From the NCBI RefSeq assembly GCF_000382225.1, contig NZ_KB907805.1, forward strand, positions 124,001-188,000: 64,000 nucleotides of DNA. The letters are read 5' to 3'. The position numbers and the translations under genes were made by a program. The DNA comes from Hymenobacter aerophilus DSM 13606 (GTDB lineage: Bacteria; Bacteroidota; Bacteroidia; Cytophagales; Hymenobacteraceae). How positions within the stretch are numbered: the first letter of the stretch is position 1; each line of letters begins with the position of its first letter. Positions 18,162 through 26,391 of the stretch are shown here, in pieces. Below the pieces are notes generated by a model. It had not been told where the DNA came from. It worked only from the letters and a program-made list of their open reading frames with translations, and ran no database searches.

Positions 18162-20813
18162 TTAGAACGGCGGCGGGCCGTCGTCGAAATTGCTGCGCGG
18201 GAAGGGCTTCGGGTCGGCGGGCGGGCCGTCGTTGTTGATGCGCGAGCCCAGCCGGATGGTGTTGGGCGCAAAGCCGCCCCCCGCCTGGTCGTCGTCGAAG
18301 GTGCTGCTGGGGAAGGCGCTGGGATTGAAGCCGCCGTCGTCGAAGCCCCCGCCGCCATCGAGGTCGGCGAACTTGGTGAACTTGCCGATGAACTTGAGCT
18401 GCACGGTTTCCAAGGAGCCGTTCCGGTGCTTGGCAATAATCACCTCGCCCGTGCCCTGGGTGGGGTTGCCCATCTCGTCCTCCGTGATTTTGTAGTACTC
18501 GGGGCGATAGAGGAAGATAACCATGTCGGCGTCCTGCTCAATCGAACCCGATTCGCGCAGGTCACTGAGCTGGGGCTTTTTGTCGCCGCCGCGGGTTTCC
18601 ACCGAGCGCGAAAGCTGCGAGAGGGCCAGCACGGGCACGTTCAGTTCCTTGGCAATGCCCTTGAGGGCCCGCGAGATGGAGGCAATTTCCTGTTCGCGGT
18701 TGCCGCCGCCCTTGCCGTCGGTGTTGCCGGTCATCAGCTGCAGATAGTCGATGATAATCATCGAAATATCGTGGTGAGCCTTCAGGCGGCGGCACTTGGT
18801 GCGCAGTTCCCGGATGCTGAGGCCGGGCGTGTCGTCGATGTAAATCGGGGCCGACGAAAGGTTGGATATTTTGTGGTTGAGCTGGGCCCACTCGTAGTCG
18901 GCCAGGTTGCCCTTCTTGATTTTCTCCGAATCCAGTTCCGCCTCGGCCGAAATCAGACGATTCACGAGCTGCAACGACGACATTTCGAGTGAGAAAATAG
19001 CCACCGGCTTCTTGAACTCGACGGCCGCGTTGCGCATCGCCGACACCACGAACGCCGTGTTGTGCGTCACGGTGCAATCGGCCAGCAGAAACAGCCGGTT
19101 GCCGTCGATGCTGAAGCCGTAGTAATCGTCCTCCTTATCGAACTCCACCGAAATGTCCGTCATCCGCCAATCGACCACCGAGGCCCAGGGCTGGGCCTTT
19201 TTGCGGGCCACGCGCACCGGCACGCAGTTGATGTCGCCGTAGATGCGCACGCGGTATACCTCGCTCTCGTAACCGATGGCGCTGATAGCGGCCCGCTTCT
19301 TTTTCAGCGAGGTGCGGAAGCCCAAAGAGTCGGCCAGGAACTTGATCTGGCGGGCCAGGCGCTGGTTTTTCCGGGTGATTTCGTAGCCGTTACTCACCGG
19401 GTCGAGGTGGCCATCGGAGTCGATGAGGCCGGCCAGCAGCAACAGGCGGTTTTCGCGGCTGTTGCTGAGGTAAGCCTGCGGGATGTGCTTGTTGCCGAGC
19501 AGGTCTAGCTGGCGCAGCTCATCCTGCACCGAATACTGGGCGAGGCTGCCGCCCTGCCCACCGCGGGTGATGCCGTAGCTGTTGCAGCGGTCCGCTACCT
19601 CCCCCACCGTTACCTGCATGTTCAGCTCGGCGGCGTACTCGTGCAGGTAGTTGATGATTTCCGGGTCCTGGCCCGTGATGCGGCAATTACCGGAAGCGCC
19701 GTCGCCCAGCCACAACCCCAAGAAATACGGGGCCAGGGGCAGCTCCTGCGCCGCATATTCTACGGGTACCTTGTAGCCCTTGTAGTTCGAGCGGAACTTG
19801 GGGCTTTTCTGCAACCAGTCGCGCACCTCAATATTGAGCACGTCGCCGTGGCGGTGCGGGCCCTCGGTGCGGCTGCGCTTGAGCGAGAGAATGTGGCTTT
19901 CGTTGACGCGGTAGGCCTCGCCCTTGTTCTGGCGCACCCAATACATGTTTTCGCGGCCCCGGGCAATATTCAGCACCCGGCGCGGGGTCGAGTCGTCGCC
20001 CATCAGCAGCTCGCCCTCGCGCACGTCCTCTACGTTGCGCAGCGTGCCGTCGAACATGAGCACTTTGGTGCCTTTGCCCAGACACTTGCCCATGCCCGGC
20101 CGCGCTGCAATAATCACCAGGTCAGATGGTTGCCAGCCGCTGGTTACGCGGTCGAGGGCCGAGAAGCCCGAGGGCACGCCGGTCAGGCCGTCCTTCTGGT
20201 CCTTCTTTTCTTCCAGCTCCTTGATGGCCTTGCCCATCAGGCTGCGCATGTCGTCGAAGTTCTTGCGGATGTTCGACTCCGACACCTCGAACAGGGCCTG
20301 CTCGGTGGAATCGAGCAGGTTGAACACGTCGGTGGTATCCTCGAAGGCGTCGCGCTGGATGGTGCTGGCAATGTTGATGAGCTCCCGCTTGATGGCGTTT
20401 TCGGTGATGATGCGGGAGTGGTACTCGATGTTGGCCGCCGAGTTGACCTTAAACGTGAGCTGGGCCACGTAGTGCGTGCCGCCGGCGGCTTCCAGCTCGC
20501 CCATCTCGCGCAGCTCGTGCGTGACGGTGAGGATGTCAATCGGCTCCGACTTGTCGAACAGATTGAGGATGGCCTTGAAGATGCGCTGGTGGCCGTCCTT
20601 GTAAAAGCTCTGGGGCTTGAGGATGTCGATAACCGTGGTCAGGGCATCTTTTTCGAGCATGAGCGCGCCCAGCACGGCGGCCTCCAGCTCCAGGGCCTGG
20701 GGCGGCAGCTTGCCCGCCGGACCGCCTACCGGCAGGTGGGCCGGGCGGCTGTTCCAGGCCGCTTTAGCCCTTGAACCTGCTTGTTTGAGGCGGTCGTCCA
20801 TCCGGTCGTTCAT
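18162..20813 (-). CDS. dnaB: Replicative DNA helicase DnaB with in-frame intein
   Basis: 883 codons, of which 342 are an intein, leaving a 541-residue helicase. N-terminal DnaB domain (LPPQALELEAAVLGALML), RecA-like domain with Walker A AARPGMGK interrupted by the intein and continued by TAFVVSAMRNAA, H2 FSLEMSS, Walker B IIIDYLQLM, and H4 RGGDKKPQLSDLRESGSIEQD. It unwinds DNA at the replication fork as a hexamer. The last 65 residues are Gly/Pro/Asp/Phe rich and probably disordered. The helicase cannot bind ATP until splicing joins Lys243 to Thr586. Confidence 0.96.
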   Translation of the reverse strand: MNDRMDDRLKQAGSRAKAAWNSRPAHLPVGGPAGKLPPQALELEAAVLGALMLEKDALTTVIDILKPQSFYKDGHQRIFKAILNLFDKSEPIDILTVTHELREMGELEAAGGTHYVAQLTFKVNSAANIEYHSRIITENAIKRELINIASTIQRDAFEDTTDVFNLLDSTEQALFEVSESNIRKNFDDMRSLMGKAIKELEEKKDQKDGLTGVPSGFSALDRVTSGWQPSDLVIIAARPGMGKCLGKGTKVLMFDGTLRNVEDVREGELLMGDDSTPRRVLNIARGRENMYWVRQNKGEAYRVNESHILSLKRSRTEGPHRHGDVLNIEVRDWLQKSPKFRSNYKGYKVPVEYAAQELPLAPYFLGLWLGDGASGNCRITGQDPEIINYLHEYAAELNMQVTVGEVADRCNSYGITRGGQGGSLAQYSVQDELRQLDLLGNKHIPQAYLSNSRENRLLLLAGLIDSDGHLDPVSNGYEITRKNQRLARQIKFLADSLGFRTSLKKKRAAISAIGYESEVYRVRIYGDINCVPVRVARKKAQPWASVVDWRMTDISVEFDKEDDYYGFSIDGNRLFLLADCTVTHNTAFVVSAMRNAAVEFKKPVAIFSLEMSSLQLVNRLISAEAELDSEKIKKGNLADYEWAQLNHKISNLSSAPIYIDDTPGLSIRELRTKCRRLKAHHDISMIIIDYLQLMTGNTDGKGGGNREQEIASISRALKGIAKELNVPVLALSQLSRSVETRGGDKKPQLSDLRESGSIEQDADMVIFLYRPEYYKITEDEMGNPTQGTGEVIIAKHRNGSLETVQLKFIGKFTKFADLDGGGGFDDGGFNPSAFPSSTFDDDQAGGGFAPNTIRLGSRINNDGPPADPKPFPRSNFDDGPPPF
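19059..20084 (-). mobile_element. DnaB intein with LAGLIDADG homing endonuclease
   Basis: Codons 244-585 of dnaB. Block A starts with Cys1 (CLGKGTKVLMFDGT), block B is VNESHILSL, the endonuclease has two LAGLIDADG motifs (YFLGLWLGDG at 363-372 and LLAGLIDSDGHL at 459-470), block F is YYGFSIDGNRLFLL and block G ends LADCTVTHN followed by extein Thr. Cys1, the penultimate His and terminal Asn needed for splicing are present, and both endonuclease motifs keep their Asp, so splicing and homing both look intact. Insertion falls between Lys and Thr of the P-loop. Confidence 0.93.
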
Positions 20814-20913
20814 CTAAAAAATACACTACAAGGTAAGCAGACCGGACGAGTTTCGCGGCGGTTTTTTCGTGGCCGGTTTCCCGGCCCGGCGCGGCTGTTC
20901 GGCCAAAGGGCTA

Positions 20914-20921
20914 CAAAGCTA
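20914..20921 (-). promoter_or_regulatory. -7 box of dnaB
   Basis: TAGCTTTG on the minus strand, about 100 bp ahead of the dnaB start codon. Confidence 0.4.
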
Positions 20922-20966
20922 ACGGCTGGGCCTTACAATCCGGGAACGGCAGCAAAGGTTTCTTTT

Positions 20967-21110
20967 GGGGGACTACAGAACTTCGCAGAACGTCATTCAG
21001 AGCGCAGCGAATAATCTCGCTCGGGTTCGTTGAACGACAACCGGACAGGGACACCACGCGAGATTCTTCGCTGCGCTCTGAATGACGTTCTGCGAAGTTC
21101 TGCAGTCCCC
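20967..21110. repeat. REP-like palindrome, family C
   Basis: Arms of about 55 bp. Outer part GGGGACTACAGAACTTCGC, then AACGTCATTCAGAGCGCAGCG; the right arm is the complement, ending GCAGTCCCC. It lies between the divergent dnaB and mpl genes; the 345-bp gap otherwise holds only their promoters. Other family-C copies: 34573, 50588 and 52301. Confidence 0.88.
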
Positions 21111-21128
21111 TCAACAACCCCAAACTGC

Positions 21129-21136
21129 TACCTTTG
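21129..21136 (+). promoter_or_regulatory. -7 box of mpl
   Basis: TACCTTTG, 22 bp ahead of the ATG at 21159. Confidence 0.5.
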
Positions 21137-21158
21137 TCATCCTTACTTCTGCTGACTT

Positions 21159-22559
21159 ATGGCCTCTGCTGCTGCTCCTGCTGCTCCCTCTTCGCTCCAC
21201 CGCCTGCACCTGATTGCTACCGGCGGCAGCATCATGCACAACCTGGCGCTGGCCCTGCACCGGCGCGGCGCCCACGTTACGGGTTCCGACGACGAGATAT
21301 TCGAGCCCGCCAAGGGCCGGCTGGCGGCGGCCGGGCTGCTGCCCGAAGCGGAGGGCTGGTTCCCGGAGAAAATCACGGCCGACCTCGACGCGGTAATCGT
21401 GGGTATGCACGCCCGGGCCGACAACCCCGAGCTGCTGCGGGCCCAGGAGCTGGGGCTGCGGGTGTACTCGTTTCCGGAGTTTATTTATGAGGCTTCGCGC
21501 GACAAGCAGCGCATCGTCATTGGCGGCTCGCACGGCAAAACCAGCATTACCTCGCTTATTCTGCACGTGCTGCGCTACCACGGCCGGCAGTTCGATTACG
21601 CCGTGGGGGCCCAGCTGGAGGGCTTCGAGTTGATGGTCCAGCTCACCGACGAGGCGCCCATCATCATCATTGAGGGCGACGAGTACCTGGCCTCTCCGAT
21701 CGACCGGCGACCCAAGTTTCACCTGTATCAGCACCACATCGGCGTTATTTCGGGCATCAGCTGGGACCATATCAATGTGTTCCCGACCGAGGAAATCTAC
21801 CGCGAGCAGTTCAAAATCTTCGCCGAGATGACGCCCAAGGCCGGTGTGCTGATTTACGACCGCGACGATGCGCAGACCCAGTTGGTAGCCGTGCCCGCCA
21901 ACCCCGATGTGAAGTACATCGGCTACGGCCCCCACGAGAATGTGGTGCGCGCCGGCCAGACCTTCCTCATCACTAAAAAAGAAGAGGAAGTGCCGATTCA
22001 GGTGTTCGGCGAGCATAACCTGCGCAATATTTCGGCTGCCCGGGAAGTGTGCAAGCAGCTCGGCATCAAGGGCAAGGAGTTTTACGAGGCGCTGGGCTCG
22101 TTTAAGGGCGCGGCGCGGCGGCTGGAGCTGGTGCGCGAGGGAACGGGCTCGGTGGTGTACAAGGATTTCGCCCACGCCCCAAGCAAGCTCAAAGCCACGG
22201 CCACGGCTTTTAAGGCACAGTTCCCCAGGCGGCGGCTGGTGGCCTGCCTGGAGCTGCACACGTTCAGCTCGCTCAACCCCGAATTCCTGCCCCAGTACGC
22301 CCACACCTTCGATGCGCCCGATGTGGCCGTGGTGTACTTCAACCCGCAGGTGCTGGCCCATAAACGCCTGCCCGCCCTGCCGCCCGAGGCCGTGCAGGCC
22401 GCTTTCCAGCGCCCCGACCTGCGCGTGTTCACCGACAGCGCGGAGCTGGCCGATTTCCTGCACGCCCAAAACTGGCAGGACGCCAACCTGCTGATGATGT
22501 CGTCGGGCACCTTCGACGGGCTCGATTTGGCCGCGTTGGCCGAGCAGGTGGTGGCGTAG
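21159..22559 (+). CDS. mpl: UDP-MurNAc:L-Ala-gamma-D-Glu-meso-DAP ligase
   Basis: 466 residues of the Mur ligase family. N-terminal Rossmann part HLIATGGSIMHNLALAL, then the ATP site GGSHGKTSIT (122-131), EGDEYLAS, HINVFPT and the C-terminal FAHAPSKLKAT and ELHTFSS. Mpl reattaches recovered tripeptide to UDP-MurNAc in cell-wall recycling. MurC is the nearest alternative, but the MHARADNPELLRAQ and EGDEYLASPIDRRPKF stretches are Mpl-like. Confidence 0.88.
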   Translation: MASAAAPAAPSSLHRLHLIATGGSIMHNLALALHRRGAHVTGSDDEIFEPAKGRLAAAGLLPEAEGWFPEKITADLDAVIVGMHARADNPELLRAQELGLRVYSFPEFIYEASRDKQRIVIGGSHGKTSITSLILHVLRYHGRQFDYAVGAQLEGFELMVQLTDEAPIIIIEGDEYLASPIDRRPKFHLYQHHIGVISGISWDHINVFPTEEIYREQFKIFAEMTPKAGVLIYDRDDAQTQLVAVPANPDVKYIGYGPHENVVRAGQTFLITKKEEEVPIQVFGEHNLRNISAAREVCKQLGIKGKEFYEALGSFKGAARRLELVREGTGSVVYKDFAHAPSKLKATATAFKAQFPRRRLVACLELHTFSSLNPEFLPQYAHTFDAPDVAVVYFNPQVLAHKRLPALPPEAVQAAFQRPDLRVFTDSAELADFLHAQNWQDANLLMMSSGTFDGLDLAALAEQVVA

Positions 22560-22581
22560 AGCCTTGGCGTCGCGCCTTGGT

Positions 22582-22724
22582 GGCGCCTCACCCCCTAGCC
22601 CCCTCTCCGAAAAAGGAGAGGGGGGACTAGTTTCTAAATTCTAGTCTAGCCACGGCTGCTTTAGAAAGCTAGTGGCTAGTCTCCCCTCTCCTTTTTCGGA
22701 GAGGGAGCTAGGGGGTGAGGCGCC
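22582..22724. repeat. Palindrome whose arms are themselves hairpins
   Basis: The left arm (GGCGCCTCACCCCCTAGC, then CCCTCTCCGAAAAAGGAGAGGG, a hairpin on its own) is complementary to the right arm (about 22676-22724), which also folds on itself. A one-arm relative (CCCCCTCTCCCCAAGGAGAG) lies at 24637-24675. Confidence 0.85.
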
Positions 22725-22746
22725 CCGTAAGGCGCCGCTTGAGAAC

Positions 22747-22785
22747 AAAAAAGCGCCGGCCAAATTGGCCGGCGCTTCTGGTTTT
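22747..22785. terminator. Bidirectional terminator between mpl and the fasciclin gene
   Basis: Stem GCGCCGGCCAA / TTGGCCGGCGC with A6 on the left and TTTT on the right. Confidence 0.8.
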
Positions 22786-22803
22786 CAACGACGTTGAAAA
22801 AAA

Positions 22804-23454
22804 TTACTTGGCCAGGGGCAGGATAACGCCGTCGATAACGTGGGTGACGCCGTTGCTCGAAATCACGTCGGCTACCTGCACGGTGGCGGGGGCGTCTTTG
22901 CCGTTGCCGACCATTACCACGCCGTCTTTCACCATCACCTTCAGCTTCTCACCGTTCACGGTGGTCAGCTCCTGGCCGTCCTTCAGGTCCTGGGCCACGA
23001 GGCGGCCGGGGATGACGTGGTAGGTGAGTACGGCGGCCAGCTTGTCTTTGCTTTCGGGCTTGAGCAGGCCGGCCAGCGCGCCGTTGGGCAGCTTATCGAA
23101 AGCGGCGTTGGTGGGCGCGAAAACCGTGAACGGGCCGGGGCCGGAGAGCGTGCCGTCGAGGCCGGCGGCCTGCACGGCCTTCACCAGCGTGCTCACGCTG
23201 GAGGCCATCACGGCGTTCTGCACGATGGTGTTGGTGGGCAGCATGGCTACGCCATCCACCATTACGCCCTCGGGCTTGCCCATGCGGGCGTCGTCGGCCA
23301 TCATAGCCGTCGAGTCGACGGTGGTGGCCGTGGTGGTGTCGGTCGTGGCGGTGGTGGTTTCGGTGGTGGCGGTGTCGCCGCAGCTGGCGAGGCCGAAGCT
23401 GAGGGAGCCGGCCGCCAGCAGGGCCAGGGTAGAAGAGCGCAGAAGCTTGTGCAT
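22804..23454 (-). CDS. Fasciclin (FAS1) domain lipoprotein
   Basis: 216 residues. Lipoprotein signal with lipobox LASC, a Thr/Ala-rich linker (repeated TTTATTDTTT), and one FAS1 domain with its H1 motif (TVFAPTNAAFDKL) and H2-like end (HVIDGVILP). FAS1 proteins mediate adhesion at the cell surface. Single gene, flanked by terminator and by the ppiB promoter region. Confidence 0.88.
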   Translation of the reverse strand: MHKLLRSSTLALLAAGSLSFGLASCGDTATTETTTATTDTTTATTVDSTAMMADDARMGKPEGVMVDGVAMLPTNTIVQNAVMASSVSTLVKAVQAAGLDGTLSGPGPFTVFAPTNAAFDKLPNGALAGLLKPESKDKLAAVLTYHVIPGRLVAQDLKDGQELTTVNGEKLKVMVKDGVVMVGNGKDAPATVQVADVISSNGVTHVIDGVILPLAK

Positions 23455-23538
23455 GAAAGAGGAAAAAGGGAAGTAGAGAAACGGCTCTCACCTTCCGGTG
23501 GAGCTTACGGACCTACGAACCATTAGCGAATCCGGATG

Positions 23539-23567
23539 TTTGAGCGCGTGCTAAATTCCTACCTTTG
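23539..23567 (+). promoter_or_regulatory. Promoter of the cyclophilin gene
   Basis: TTTG (23539-23542), 17 bp, TACCTTTG (23560-23567): the best full consensus match seen in the window. Confidence 0.7.
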
Positions 23568-23662
23568 CCCGGCCGGCGGCAACCCGCGCCGGCCGGGGGC
23601 GTAAGGCCCCTGAGACTCCCTTTCCACCCCGTATTTCCATTGATCATCTCCACAGCCAACCC

Positions 23663-24124
23663 ATGAAAACTGCCGAAATCCACACCAGTAAGGGCGTTAT
23701 GAAGGTCGAGTTCTACGACCAGGACGCCCCCAACACCGTCAAGAACTTCACCGATCTGGCCGAGAAAGGCTTCTACGACGGCCTCAAGTTTCACCGCGTG
23801 ATTCCCAACTTCGTGATTCAGGGCGGCTGCCCCAACTCGCGCGACGGCGCCAAGGGCACGCCCGGCACCGGCGGCCCGGGCTACAAAATCGACTGTGAGC
23901 TCAACGGCGACCACCAGTACCACGAGCGCGGCGCCCTGAGCATGGCCCACGCCGGCCGCAACACCGGCGGCTCGCAGTTCTTCATCGTGCACTCGCGCGA
24001 CAACACCGCCCACCTCGACCGCAACCACACCGTGTTCGGCAAAGTGGTAGAGGGCCTCGACATCATCGACCAGATCAAGGCCAACGACGAAATCGAGAAG
24101 ATTGTGGTGAGCGAGCAGGCCTAA
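23663..24124 (+). CDS. Peptidyl-prolyl cis-trans isomerase, cyclophilin type
   Basis: 153 residues, no signal peptide, so cytoplasmic. Catalytic and binding sites of cyclophilins are present: FHRVIPNFVIQGG and the GGSQFFIVH strand, with NTGGSQ. It speeds cis-trans isomerisation of prolyl bonds during folding. It stands alone between its promoter and terminator. Confidence 0.93.
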   Translation: MKTAEIHTSKGVMKVEFYDQDAPNTVKNFTDLAEKGFYDGLKFHRVIPNFVIQGGCPNSRDGAKGTPGTGGPGYKIDCELNGDHQYHERGALSMAHAGRNTGGSQFFIVHSRDNTAHLDRNHTVFGKVVEGLDIIDQIKANDEIEKIVVSEQA

Positions 24125-24157
24125 ACCGGCCCGTTCGCATTAGCTCACTTCCCCCAA

Positions 24158-24194
24158 AATCCCCCGCTTGCTGCTGCAGGCGGGGGATTTTTTT
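24158..24194 (+). terminator. Terminator of the cyclophilin gene
   Basis: Stem AATCCCCCGCTTG / CAGGCGGGGGATT followed by T7. Confidence 0.85.
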
Positions 24195-24294
24195 AGGCAC
24201 GCAATCGGTGTAGATGCGGCGCGGCCACAACTCCGCCGTAAGGGCCGCGTACACTTCAGGGCAGCTTGCTTTTTAGCTGTCTTTTTTCTTCGAT

Positions 24295-24561
24295 ATGACC
24301 ATTTCCATCCATACCCCCCGCTTACTTTCCTCCTTCGTGCTGGGCGCGGCCCTGCTGCTGGGCAGCGCCAGCTGCACCCTATTTAAGTCCGACATGGATT
24401 CGAGCAACCCCGTGGTAGCCGCCCAGGCCGGGCGCGTGTCGGACCTGCGCAACCAGGTGAAAGACCAGGAACGGCTCGTCGACACGGAGCGGGCCAAGCT
24501 CAAGTCGCTCAAGTACCAGCTCAAAAGCGCCGAGCAGGAACTCAAGGCCCGCAAGATTTAA
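24295..24561 (+). CDS. Small coiled-coil lipoprotein, function unknown
   Basis: 88 residues. Signal sequence with lipobox GSASC (Cys at about 27), then a charged helix from about residue 43 to the end with heptad-like Leu spacing (LRNQVKDQERLVDTERAKLK), typical of an Lpp-like or spacer coiled coil. No family recognised beyond this. It is followed by its own terminator. Confidence 0.65.
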   Translation: MTISIHTPRLLSSFVLGAALLLGSASCTLFKSDMDSSNPVVAAQAGRVSDLRNQVKDQERLVDTERAKLKSLKYQLKSAEQELKARKI

Positions 24562-24585
24562 GCCTTTGAGGAGGCCTGACACACA

Positions 24586-24622
24586 AAACGCCCCGCGCAC
24601 TAATAAGTACGCGGGGCGTTTT
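24586..24622 (+). terminator. Terminator of the small lipoprotein gene
   Basis: Stem AAAACGCCCCGCG / GCGGGGCGTTTT with a 12-base loop; symmetric A and T runs allow use on both strands. Confidence 0.8.
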
Positions 24623-24676
24623 CAGATTCGTTCGGCTCCCCCTCTCCCCAAGGAGAGGGGGCCGGGGGGGGAGGTG

Positions 24677-26239
24677 CTACCGGCGGCGGCCGCGGCGGGG
24701 CTTTTCCTCTTCGTCGTCCTCGTCTTCGTCGTCATCTTCGCCGAAGGAGGGCATGGTGAACATGCTGCTGAGCAGGTCCTTGAACTGGGCTCCTGCCGTG
24801 AGGCGGTTGCGCGAAATCAGGCTGTACTCGCTCAGGCCGTGGAGCAGGAACTCCATCAGGAAGTAGGTGGTGTCGGCGTCCTCGTTGGGGTGCAACTCCG
24901 TTACGATGTCGCGCAGGCCGGGCACCTGGTCGAGGGCGGCGTGGTAGTCTTTCGTGCTCAGGTCGTGGAGCAAATCCACGGTGTGGCCCTGGCCGAACCA
25001 CTCCTGCACCGTTTTGTAGGGCGAGGGGCGGCCTTTGAGCTTCTTGGCCTTGTCGGGGTCGGGGAAGTATTGCAGAAACAGCGTGCGGATGGCCTTGCCC
25101 ATGAGCTTCTCGGCCACGATACCCGCGCCCTCCTGCTCGCCCTCGTACACCAGCTCCACCTTGCCCGTTACGGCCGGCACAGCGGTAATAAAGTCGCTCA
25201 CGCGCACGTAGGTGGTCTTTTCGCCGTTTACCAGCGCCCGGCGCTCGGCCCCGGCCACCACCTGCTCGTAGGCCGAGATGGTGAGGCGGGCCGACACGCC
25301 GCTCTTGGCATCCACGAACTCCGAACCGCGGGCCTCCACGGCCACCTGCTCCACTAGGTCGGCCACGATTTCGTTGAGCGTCACCAGGCCCCGCTGCTCT
25401 TCCTTGATGCGGGCCTCTTGCTGGGTGATGCGCTTGCCGATTTCGATGCTCTTCGGGTAGTGGGTGATAATCTGGGCGTCGATGCGGTCCTTGAGGGGTG
25501 TAACGATGGAGCCGCGGTTGGTGTAGTCCTCGGGGTTGGCCGTGAATACGAACTGCAAATCCAGCGGCAGCCGCACCTTGAAACCCCGAATCTGGATGTC
25601 GCCTTCCTGCAGAATATTGAACAGCGACACCTGAATGCGGGCCTGCAAGTCGGGCAGTTCGTTGATAACGAAAATGCCCCGGTGCGCCCGCGGAATCAGG
25701 CCGAAGTGAATCACGCGCTCATCCGAGTACGGCAGTTTGAGCGTGGCGGCCTTGATGGGGTCGGCGTCGCCAATCAGGTCGGCCACCGACACGTCGGGCG
25801 TGGCCAGCTTCTCGGTGTAGCGGTCGGCGCGGGGCAGCCAGGCCACGGGCGTATCGTCGCCTTTCTCGGCAATCAGGTTCTTGGCAAACACGCTCAGCGG
25901 CTGCATCGGGTCGTCGTTGAGCTCCGAGCCTTCCACCATCGGCACGTACTCATCGAGCAGGCCAATGAGCAGGCGGGCAATACGGGTTTTGGCCTGGCCC
26001 CGCAAGCCCAGCAGGTTGATGTGGTGGCCAGCCAGAATAGCGCGCTGCAACTCCGGAATCACGGTTTCTTCGTAGCCGAAGATGCCGGGAAACACGTCTT
26101 CGCCGCTTTGCAGCTTCTTGATAAGGTTGTCGCGCAATTCCGTTTTCACGGAGCGGGGCTCGTAGCCGGATTTCTTGAGGGCCCCGAGGGTGGTAATCTG
26201 CTGCAACTGGTCAGCGGAAAGCGAATCGTATGCGGGCAT
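24677..26239 (-). CDS. MoxR/ChlI-type AAA+ ATPase
   Basis: 520 residues. Walker A is GLRGQAKTR (the GxxGxAKT form of MoxR/RavA proteins), Walker B is IFVINELPDL, and a ChlI-like sensor region PLKDRIDAQIITHYP follows. The last 20 residues are very acidic and then Arg rich (DEDEDDEEEKPRRGRRR). The next gene on the strand, 160 bp downstream of the VWA gene's stop, fits the common MoxR+VWA pair in which the ATPase acts as chaperone or metal-insertase with a VWA partner. Substrate unknown. Start ATG at 26239. Confidence 0.82.
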   Translation of the reverse strand: MPAYDSLSADQLQQITTLGALKKSGYEPRSVKTELRDNLIKKLQSGEDVFPGIFGYEETVIPELQRAILAGHHINLLGLRGQAKTRIARLLIGLLDEYVPMVEGSELNDDPMQPLSVFAKNLIAEKGDDTPVAWLPRADRYTEKLATPDVSVADLIGDADPIKAATLKLPYSDERVIHFGLIPRAHRGIFVINELPDLQARIQVSLFNILQEGDIQIRGFKVRLPLDLQFVFTANPEDYTNRGSIVTPLKDRIDAQIITHYPKSIEIGKRITQQEARIKEEQRGLVTLNEIVADLVEQVAVEARGSEFVDAKSGVSARLTISAYEQVVAGAERRALVNGEKTTYVRVSDFITAVPAVTGKVELVYEGEQEGAGIVAEKLMGKAIRTLFLQYFPDPDKAKKLKGRPSPYKTVQEWFGQGHTVDLLHDLSTKDYHAALDQVPGLRDIVTELHPNEDADTTYFLMEFLLHGLSEYSLISRNRLTAGAQFKDLLSSMFTMPSFGEDDDEDEDDEEEKPRRGRRR

Positions 26240-26277
26240 ATAGAGGGAAGAAGGGTACGGGTGTGGGTTGGAAAGGG

Positions 26278-26384
26278 GGCGACAGTAACGCGAACTTTGC
26301 AGTTCGCGCCCTTGCACCTCCAGAATTGTTGGAACGGCGCGGGGACGCGAACTGCAAAGTTCGCGCTACTGCGCTACTGTCGCC
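26278..26384. repeat. Palindrome whose arms are themselves hairpins
   Basis: Arms GGCGACAGTAACGCGAACTT.. and ..GCTACTGTCGCC. Within each arm CGAACTTTGCAGTTCG is a small hairpin. It lies between the ATPase and VWA genes, so the pair may be partly uncoupled. Confidence 0.82.
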
Positions 26385-26391
26385 GTCCGGG

